Shown here: positions 1-5,867 of the stretch, piece after piece
Position numbering within the stretch: the first letter of the stretch is position 1
Layout of the letters: each line of letters begins with the position of its first letter
DNA from: Candidatus Brocadiia bacterium
GTDB taxonomy: Bacteria > Planctomycetota > MHYJ01 > JACQXL01
Length of the DNA stretch: 7,383 nucleotides
Direction: 5' to 3'
NCBI GenBank assembly: GCA_020062035.1
Contig: JAGUXD010000135.1
Location: 1 to 7,383 of the forward strand
Notes under the pieces: generated by a model
The model's input: only the letters and a program-made list of their open reading frames with translations
What the model was told of the DNA's origin: nothing
Databases searched by the model: none
Program-made: the position numbers and the translations under genes

Positions 1-1
1 C

Positions 2-2788
2 AAAGATGTCCGTTTTGCTTATCTTTATGTTTTAGAAGGTGAATTACAAGATAACGATGTCCATATTATCGCAAAGAAACTTCTTTCTGACGAAACGGTT
101 CAGCGATTCTCTCTTAAGAAACCATTATTTTCTGGTGATGATTATAAAGTGATTACGGTATTTTATAAGCCCGGGGTAATGGACCCTGTGGAAGAAAGTG
201 CTGTAAAAGCCATTAAAGATTTGGGATTTAGAATCAATTCCGCAAGATGTGGACGAAAATATTATCTTAAGGGAAAGATTACTGACTCGGATATTCTGCG
301 GATTGCTTCTAAAATCCTCTATAATGATGTTATAGAAAATATCTTTATCGGTCATCCCGATGTTACATCAGGACATTCTGCCTTTTCGTATCAATTCAAA
401 TTGGATTATGTCCATCTTTTAGCCGTCTCTGATGAATCCCTCATTAAAATAAGTCAGACACGAAAACTCTCATTAAGTTTAGAAGAAATGAAGGGCATCA
501 AAAATTATTTCCAGAAGCAAGGCCGTGCTCCAACTGATGCTGAATTAGAGACCATCGCTCAAACCTGGAGCGAACACTGTAAGCATAAAACATTAATGGG
601 GCTTATTGATTATAAAAATAGTGATGATGGCAGTATCAGAAAAATAGATAACCTCTTAAAACAAACCGTAATGCGGGTAACTCAGGAGTTAAATAAGCCC
701 TGGTGTATTTCTGTATTTAAGGACAATGCAGGAATTATTGAGTTTGACAAGAATAATGCAGTTTGTTTCAAGGTAGAAACGCATAATCATCCTTCTGCAA
801 TAGAACCTTATGGAGGGGCAGGCACTGGTATTGGCGGAGTTATCAGGGATGTGATTGGCTGCGGATTGGGTGCTAAACCGATTCTTAATACCGATGTCTT
901 CTGCTTTGCGAAGTGGGATTATCCGCAGGAAAAATTGCCCCGAGGTGTTCTTCATCCCAAACGCATTTTCAAAGGTGTTGTTTGCGGTGTCAGGGATTAT
1001 GGTAATCGGATGGGTATCCCGACTTCTAATGGAGCGGTATTTTTTGATAATAGATATTTAGGTAACCCTCTCGTCTACTGCGGCACAGTTGGTATTATGC
1101 CAAGAACTAAATGCTTTAAGCATCCTGAAGCCGGTGATTTAATTGTCCTTGTAGGCGGTAGAACCGGCCGTGATGGTATCCACGGCGTTACTTTTGCCTC
1201 TGTTGAGTTAAACGAGAAATCAGAGACAATTTCTTCTGGTGCGGTTCAGATTGGGAATGCTATCACCGAAAAGAAGATGCTTGATGTGGTTCTCAAGGCA
1301 AGGGACCTGGGATATTTTTCAGCGATTACTGATTGCGGCGGTGGCGGACTCTCTTCTGCAGTCGGTGAAATGGCAAAAGACCTCGGCTGTCTTGTGGAAT
1401 TAGATAAAGTCCCACTGAAATATCAAGGGCTTTCTTATACCGAAATCTGGATTTCCGAGGCACAGGAACGAATGCTCCTCTCTGTCTCTCCTAAATACGA
1501 AAAATCGTTATTGGATTTATTCAAACAGGAAGGAGTAGAGGCAACAGTAATCGGAAAATTCACTGACGATAAAAAACTTATCTTAAAATATCAGGGCAAT
1601 TTGGTATGTAATCTGGATATGGACTTCTTGCACGATGGGCTGCCTAAAATAAAACGTTCTGCTGAGTGGTTCCGACCTAAATTAAAAGAACCCTTGTTCA
1701 AGATGCCTAAAAACATCGGCCAGATTCTAAAACAAATCCTCTCAATGCCTAATATCTGTTCCAAAGAATGGGTCATCAGGCAATATGACCACGAGGTTCA
1801 GGGTGCAAGTGTGCTTAAACCGTTAATAGGCAAGTATAATGATGGACCCAGCGATGCCTGTATTATCAGACCGCTTCTGGACTCATATAAAGGATTAGTT
1901 ATCGCCAATGGAATGAACCCTAAATACGGCGACATAGACCCTTATCATATGGCTGCCTCAGCCATAGATGAGACATTAAGAAATATCGTTGCCGTAGGCG
2001 GCAATCCTCAAAAAACCGCTCTTTTAGATAATTTCTCTTGGGGCAATACAAACAATCCATCACAGTTAGGTGCGTGTGTTCGGGCATGTGATGCCTGTTA
2101 TGATATTGCTAAGATATATCAAACTCCTTTTATCTCAGGAAAAGATTCACTTAATAATGAATATCGTGTCTCTGCCAAGAAAACCATCTCCATTCCATAT
2201 TCGCTTTTAATCTCTGGTCTGTCTGTAATAGAAGATGTGCGTAAATGTGTTTCAATGGACCTAAAAGCCCCGGGTAATTTAGTGTATATCATCGGCAGGA
2301 CCAATAATGAATTAGGCGGCTCGCATTATTATGAACTTTTAGGATATTTGGGTAAAAATGTGCCTCTGGTAGACGGCAAACTTGCCAAGCAGATATTCAT
2401 CGCATTACATAACGCAATAAATTCCGGGTTTGTTGATTCCTGCCATGACCTATCAGAAGGCGGGCTTGCAGTGAGTGCCGCTGAAATGGCTTTTGCCGGC
2501 GATATTGGTATGGAACTTAATCTCGCATCTCTGCCAGTATCAAGCGATGCCGAAAAAAGGGATGATATTATTCTTTTCTCAGAGTCCAATTCAAGATTCT
2601 TGGTGGAAGTAAAACCAGCGTCTAAAGATAAGTTTGAAGAAACCCTGAAAGATTGTCCATTCGGGCTAATCGGCAGAACGACAAGAGAGAAAAAACTAAA
2701 GATAAAAGCCTGTAAAGGCAGAAGAATTATTATTGATGAAGATATATCAGGATTGAGAGCCGCCTGGCAGGGCGCCTTAAAATGGTAA
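2..2788 (+). CDS. purL: Phosphoribosylformylglycinamidine synthase, PurL with fused tandem PurS-like domains (5' partial)
   Basis: Converts formylglycinamide ribonucleotide, glutamine-derived ammonia and ATP to FGAM, the fourth step of purine synthesis; cytoplasmic. The frame is open to the left edge with no ATG, GTG or TTG before GTG 149, and the 49 codons before that GTG encode recognisable domain sequence, so the true start lies outside the window. Numbering from GTG 149: PurS-like domain about 1-68, linker, WSEHC (140-144, the His expected to be catalytic), ETHNHPSAIEPYGGAGTGIGG (210-230), GGRTGRDGIHG (336-346), TDCGGGGLSSAVGEMAKD (394-411), QYDHEVQG (545-552), a second half with GMNPKYGDIDPYHMA (588-602), SGKDSLNNEY (663-672) and HDLSEGGL (766-773), ending in AAWQGALKW. 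The small-PurL core is complete. No glutaminase domain follows, so a separate PurQ is expected elsewhere. Codons 3-38 of the visible frame resemble residues 32-67 after GTG 149, indicating two PurS-like halves in tandem. The stop overlaps lnt. Family assignment is very secure; the full N-terminus is not visible. Confidence 0.97.
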   Translation, partial: KDVRFAYLYVLEGELQDNDVHIIAKKLLSDETVQRFSLKKPLFSGDDYKVITVFYKPGVMDPVEESAVKAIKDLGFRINSARCGRKYYLKGKITDSDILRIASKILYNDVIENIFIGHPDVTSGHSAFSYQFKLDYVHLLAVSDESLIKISQTRKLSLSLEEMKGIKNYFQKQGRAPTDAELETIAQTWSEHCKHKTLMGLIDYKNSDDGSIRKIDNLLKQTVMRVTQELNKPWCISVFKDNAGIIEFDKNNAVCFKVETHNHPSAIEPYGGAGTGIGGVIRDVIGCGLGAKPILNTDVFCFAKWDYPQEKLPRGVLHPKRIFKGVVCGVRDYGNRMGIPTSNGAVFFDNRYLGNPLVYCGTVGIMPRTKCFKHPEAGDLIVLVGGRTGRDGIHGVTFASVELNEKSETISSGAVQIGNAITEKKMLDVVLKARDLGYFSAITDCGGGGLSSAVGEMAKDLGCLVELDKVPLKYQGLSYTEIWISEAQERMLLSVSPKYEKSLLDLFKQEGVEATVIGKFTDDKKLILKYQGNLVCNLDMDFLHDGLPKIKRSAEWFRPKLKEPLFKMPKNIGQILKQILSMPNICSKEWVIRQYDHEVQGASVLKPLIGKYNDGPSDACIIRPLLDSYKGLVIANGMNPKYGDIDPYHMAASAIDETLRNIVAVGGNPQKTALLDNFSWGNTNNPSQLGACVRACDACYDIAKIYQTPFISGKDSLNNEYRVSAKKTISIPYSLLISGLSVIEDVRKCVSMDLKAPGNLVYIIGRTNNELGGSHYYELLGYLGKNVPLVDGKLAKQIFIALHNAINSGFVDSCHDLSEGGLAVSAAEMAFAGDIGMELNLASLPVSSDAEKRDDIILFSESNSRFLVEVKPASKDKFEETLKDCPFGLIGRTTREKKLKIKACKGRRIIIDEDISGLRAAWQGALKW

Positions 2789-4257
2789 ATCAAGAATTAG
2801 CACATCTTATTTATAAAACAAAATGGTTTAGATATATCCTTTCCCTTTTGTCTGGTGTATTATTACTCTTGAGTTTTCCGCCATTTGCCTTTGGTATTAT
2901 TACCTGGATTGCATTTGTCCCATTGTTTATCGCGATTTTCAGTTCCCCAACACAAAAAATATCCGCGATATGCGGATTTATTACAGGTTTTGTATTTTAT
3001 ACCTTTTCGCTTTCATTCTTCTGGGAAATATTCGGGATTTTTGGAGCGATTTTATCAAATATCTTCTCTTTATATATCGCTATTTTTGCGCTCTCATGTT
3101 GGCTGTTAGTTGACCGAATTGGTTTGGGGAAGTCATTTTTCTTTATTCCTATATTCTGGGTCGGCATAGAATTCTTCCGCTCTGAACTCTACTTCCTCAA
3201 ATTCCCCTGGCTTGCCTTTGGCTATTCCCAAGCCCCATACAATATCCTGATACAGGTCTGTGATATTATCGGCATCTATGGACTTTCTTTTATTATTTTG
3301 TCTGTCAACGGTTTGATTAGTTGGTTTGTATTAGAAAAAATCCGTCGTAGAAAATGGGTTGCAAGTTGGTTGGTATTAGTGGCGTTCATTTTTGTCAGCT
3401 TATTTAGTTATGGCGCGACCAGGGACCAATACATTCCCAAATATCTCCAGTCTGATAGCGCTCAGAAATCTCGCATTCCAGTAATAATAGTCCAGGATAT
3501 GGTCGGCTCAGTAGAAAATTATGTAATGGCAACTTATGACGCGACTATGGGAACCAAAGAATCGCTCGTAATCTGGCCAGAGGTTGCTGATAGTGCGATT
3601 TTATCTACACCTTCTAAACGACGGCTGATAGAAGCTATGGTGCGTGATAAAAAACTCTATTTAATCGCCGGCACCTTTGAGCCGAATGAAGATAAAGTCC
3701 GATTCCGCAATTTAGCGGTATTGTTCTCCCCTCAGGGCGATGTAATTGGCGAATACGCCAAACAGATTCCAGTCCAGTTTGTTGAGACAATTGTTATACC
3801 GGGCACAAGAAGCGGTATTTTTGAGACACCGCTTGGCAGGATTGGAATTCTTATCTGTTATGAAGGCGGTTTTAGTAATATGGGCTTAAGGATTGCCAGA
3901 CATAATGCAGAGGTAATCGTTATCCCGACATTAGAATTAGGGCGCTGGGGCGGGCTTTCTCATCAGCACCACGCCTCTATGATTCCTTTCAGGGCTGTGG
4001 AAACACGTCGTCCTATCCTCCGCTCTGCCGCACTTGGGGTCTCTATGATTGTCCACCCCTCAGGAAAAGTAGAATCACAACTCAATCACCTATCTTCTGG
4101 CGTTATCAAAAGCGAGATAGAAATCCCTAAAAATGCCCCGCCTACCTTTTATGTAAAATACGGCTATCTCTTCCCACGGCTATGTTTGTTCATTTATTCC
4201 TTTTATTTGGTGCTTGTAATAATAAAGGACTTACTCCGAAGATTAAAAGTTGAATAA
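2782..4257 (+). CDS. lnt: Apolipoprotein N-acyltransferase
   Basis: Transfers an acyl chain from phospholipid to the N-terminal cysteine of apolipoproteins, the last step of lipoprotein maturation, at the outer face of the inner membrane. The 491-aa length is near the family's usual 500. About seven hydrophobic segments lie within residues 18-211, then a periplasmic nitrilase-like domain (about 232-450) and a final membrane segment (about 461-482). The Glu-Lys-Cys triad is visible: E267 in VIWPEV, K327 in EYAKQIP, C359 in ILICYEGG; E335, eight residues after the Lys, matches a conserved Glu of the family. The usual N-D/E-x-W-F motif after the Cys strand is replaced by TLELGRWGG (383-391), followed by a normal-looking HQHH..RA-E-RP-LR-A--G stretch, so the protein is divergent but should be active. 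ATG 2782 overlaps the purL stop (ATGGTAA); AGGG at 2769-2772 gives a weak ribosome site with 9-base spacing. Expression is likely coupled to purL. A different nitrilase-fold acyltransferase is less likely. Confidence 0.93.
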   Translation: MVNQELAHLIYKTKWFRYILSLLSGVLLLLSFPPFAFGIITWIAFVPLFIAIFSSPTQKISAICGFITGFVFYTFSLSFFWEIFGIFGAILSNIFSLYIAIFALSCWLLVDRIGLGKSFFFIPIFWVGIEFFRSELYFLKFPWLAFGYSQAPYNILIQVCDIIGIYGLSFIILSVNGLISWFVLEKIRRRKWVASWLVLVAFIFVSLFSYGATRDQYIPKYLQSDSAQKSRIPVIIVQDMVGSVENYVMATYDATMGTKESLVIWPEVADSAILSTPSKRRLIEAMVRDKKLYLIAGTFEPNEDKVRFRNLAVLFSPQGDVIGEYAKQIPVQFVETIVIPGTRSGIFETPLGRIGILICYEGGFSNMGLRIARHNAEVIVIPTLELGRWGGLSHQHHASMIPFRAVETRRPILRSAALGVSMIVHPSGKVESQLNHLSSGVIKSEIEIPKNAPPTFYVKYGYLFPRLCLFIYSFYLVLVIIKDLLRRLKVE

Positions 4258-4268
4258 TGGGCATAGAA

Positions 4269-4284
4269 TCCCGCTGAAGCGGGA
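4269..4284. repeat. Small GC hairpin in the lnt–GAF spacer
   Basis: A perfect 6-bp stem, TCCCGC at 4269-4274 and GCGGGA at 4279-4284, closes a TGAA loop 12 bases after the lnt stop. No T-run follows on either strand, so it is a poor intrinsic terminator. It is followed directly by ACAGATTTCACTGATTA (4284-4300). It looks more like a small intergenic palindrome than a dedicated regulatory site; a weak transcription-end or mRNA-stability role for lnt is possible. Confidence 0.5.
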
Positions 4285-4306
4285 ACAGATTTCACTGATT
4301 ATATTC

Positions 4307-4335
4307 TGGATATTTATCATAGTATATTATACAAT
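4307..4335 (+). promoter_or_regulatory. Possible sigma70-type promoter, leaderless, for the GAF–HD-GYP–PilZ gene
   Basis: TGGATA (4307-4312, 4 of 6 bases of the -35 consensus) is followed after 17 bases by TACAAT (4330-4335, 5 of 6 of the -10). Transcription would begin around 4342, essentially at ATG 4344, which fits the complete lack of a Shine-Dalgarno sequence in this AT-rich stretch. In such AT-rich DNA a match of this quality can arise by chance, so this is only a candidate. Confidence 0.3.
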
Positions 4336-4343
4336 AATTTATT

Positions 4344-5759
4344 ATGAAAGAACCTGTAATTGAAAGGGTTGTTTCTTCTATTGTCAGGGTAGATAAACTT
4401 TCTTTACTGTTAGAGGTGAGCAATGCCTTAATAGCTGAAAAGACCCTTGAGCGTCTCTTAAAAATAATCGTAGAGAAAACCACAATCCTCTTAGAAGCAG
4501 ACCGTAGTTCTATATTTCTTCTGGATTACGATACGAATGAACTTTATACCAAAGTCGCTCAATTAAAAGAGGCATCTGAAATCAGGATTCCAGCCGGGCA
4601 GGGAATAGCCGGCTTCGTGGCTAAATCTGCGAAACTTGTAAATATCCCTGATGCATATAAAGATAGCCGATTCAATCCTGATGTAGATAAAAAGACCGGT
4701 TATCTCACACGCAATATTCTCTGTTCCCCGATGCTTAATCGTAAAAATGAGGTGGTCGGGGTCTTGCAGGTGTTGAATAAAAAGAAGGGGAGTTTTAGTT
4801 TAGAAGATGAACACTTGATAATGGCATTAACGGCGCAGGCCGCGGTTGCCATAGAAAATGCCCAGTTATATCAGGAACTGGAATTGACCTTGAAGAGTTT
4901 CTTATCAACATTAGCGTCAGCCATAGATGCCCGGGATCCGACAACGGCTGGTCATTCTGAAAGGGTGGCCCGTTTAGCAATCAATATGGGTAAGGCACTG
5001 GGCTTTAATGAAATCCAATTAAAGATGATTGATTATGCCGCGGCTTTACACGATACCGGCAAAATCGGTGTCCCTGATAGTATCCTTCTTAAACCAGACA
5101 AACTCACGCCCGAAGAATATGAGATAATGAAACAACACGCCATAAGGACTAAAGAGATTCTGGATAATATGTTCTTTGCAAGAGAGTTGCGTGAGATTCC
5201 GCATATCGCCTCAACACACCACGAGAGATTAGATGGCAGCGGATACCCTTTGAGATTAAAGGGTGGCGAGATGACGCTTTCTGCTAAAATTCTCGCGGTT
5301 GCTGATGTTTATGATGCGCTTGTCTCACAGGATAGACCTTATAAAAAAGCGATGAGTCATGAGCAAGCCATGGCTATTTTAGAGCAAGGACGAGATAAAC
5401 ATTTTGACGGACATCTCTTAGATATATTTAAGGAAAAGAATTTGTATCTGATTGAACGACGAAAATCCCCGAGATTCCCCTTAGAGATTCCGTTTGTGTT
5501 TCGCTCTAAATTGGATAGCAAAGAAAGGTCAGGGAAAACTATCAATATAAGCACCTGCGGGTTATTGATAGCAAATCAACGGCTTTATCCATTAGGGACC
5601 GAATGTGATATCACGATGAGATTAGACGATAAGGAGTACTGTGTAAAAGGGCGGATCGCCCGTGTGGATAAAAAATTATCTCAAAATCTCTATTATTTAG
5701 GAATATCTTTTGTTGACCCTGCCTGTATTGACATCCCGTTCAAATATAGGAAAGTATAA
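4344..5759 (+). CDS. GAF–HD-GYP–PilZ cyclic-di-GMP phosphodiesterase/receptor
   Basis: A soluble 471-aa signalling protein with no signal peptide or membrane segment. The N-terminal GAF domain (about 20-178) should sense a small ligand and contains VVGVLQVLNKK (137-147) and a closing AAVAIENAQLY helix. The HD-GYP domain (about 183-365) has H204, the HD pair H236-D237 with K240, H265, HHERLDGSGYP (292-302) and ADVYDAL (320-326). All metal and GYP residues seem intact, so it should hydrolyse c-di-GMP. The C-terminal PilZ domain (about 371-465) has RRKSPR (372-377) and NISTCG (401-406), matching the family RxxxR and D/NxSxxG c-di-GMP-binding motifs. One chain therefore has an input, a catalytic and a c-di-GMP-binding module; product or substrate feedback through PilZ is an inference. 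ATG 4344 lies 86 bases after lnt and lacks a Shine-Dalgarno sequence. No neighbour reveals the process controlled. Confidence 0.93.
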   Translation: MKEPVIERVVSSIVRVDKLSLLLEVSNALIAEKTLERLLKIIVEKTTILLEADRSSIFLLDYDTNELYTKVAQLKEASEIRIPAGQGIAGFVAKSAKLVNIPDAYKDSRFNPDVDKKTGYLTRNILCSPMLNRKNEVVGVLQVLNKKKGSFSLEDEHLIMALTAQAAVAIENAQLYQELELTLKSFLSTLASAIDARDPTTAGHSERVARLAINMGKALGFNEIQLKMIDYAAALHDTGKIGVPDSILLKPDKLTPEEYEIMKQHAIRTKEILDNMFFARELREIPHIASTHHERLDGSGYPLRLKGGEMTLSAKILAVADVYDALVSQDRPYKKAMSHEQAMAILEQGRDKHFDGHLLDIFKEKNLYLIERRKSPRFPLEIPFVFRSKLDSKERSGKTINISTCGLLIANQRLYPLGTECDITMRLDDKEYCVKGRIARVDKKLSQNLYYLGISFVDPACIDIPFKYRKV

Positions 5760-5855
5760 ACACGAATCACACGAATAGGAACGAATAACACGAATAGAAA
5801 TAGGTAATATTCGTGCAATTCGTTCCATTCGTCCCGATTTATCGGGATTCGTGTT
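5759..5855. repeat. Long inverted repeat of ACGAAT/ATTCGT units with a nested hairpin
   Basis: The left arm has four ACGAAT units (5762, 5771, 5781, 5790) and the right arm four ATTCGT units (5809, 5818, 5827, 5847). Pairing is 5759-5767 with 5847-5855 (9 bp), 5771-5776 with 5827-5832 (6 bp), 5778-5786 with 5818-5826 (9 bp) and 5789-5795 with 5809-5815 (7 bp), around a 13-base loop: 31 bp in all. The right arm carries an extra CCCGATTTATCGGG (5833-5846), itself a hairpin, where the left arm has only CAC (5768-5770). The structure fills nearly the whole spacer between the HD-GYP gene and der. It may be a mobile or amplified intergenic palindrome. Confidence 0.85.
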
Positions 5856-5863
5856 CTCTTTTT
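5759..5863 (+). terminator. Possible intrinsic terminator after the GAF–HD-GYP–PilZ gene
   Basis: The long stem ending at 5855 is followed by CTCTTTTT (5856-5863), a stem-plus-U-run arrangement that could end transcription from the upstream gene. The outer stem is AT-rich and interrupted, and the U-run is broken by two Cs and lies only a few bases from the der start, so termination may be partial. If it works, der needs its own promoter, and none is obvious in the short spacer. Confidence 0.4.
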
Positions 5864-5867
5864 AAAT

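Noticed and set aside
149..151. GTG 149 as the purL start codon
   Set aside because: The frame is open to base 2 and the upstream 49 codons encode sequence similar to the following PurS-like domain, so GTG 149 is an internal valine codon.
2782..2788. Overlap of purL and lnt as a possible frameshift
   Set aside because: Both proteins end and begin as expected for their families; ATGGTAA is an ordinary short gene overlap.
2329..2793. 154-codon minus-strand open frame antisense to the 3' end of purL
   Set aside because: It lies opposite a strongly conserved purL region, has no recognisable domain and is best explained as a shadow of that gene.
4269..4284. Intrinsic terminator after lnt
   Set aside because: The stem is only 6 bp and has no following T-run.
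4726..4761. CCCCGA/TCGGGG pair in the GAF coding region
   Set aside because: The arms are 24 bases apart within a conserved GAF segment and lack the GATGT/ACATC extension of the other palindromes; chance is sufficient.
5759..5855. CRISPR-like reading of the repeated ACGAAT units
   Set aside because: Units are 6 bases at 9-10-base spacing and arranged as an inverted repeat, with no spacers of CRISPR length and no cas genes.
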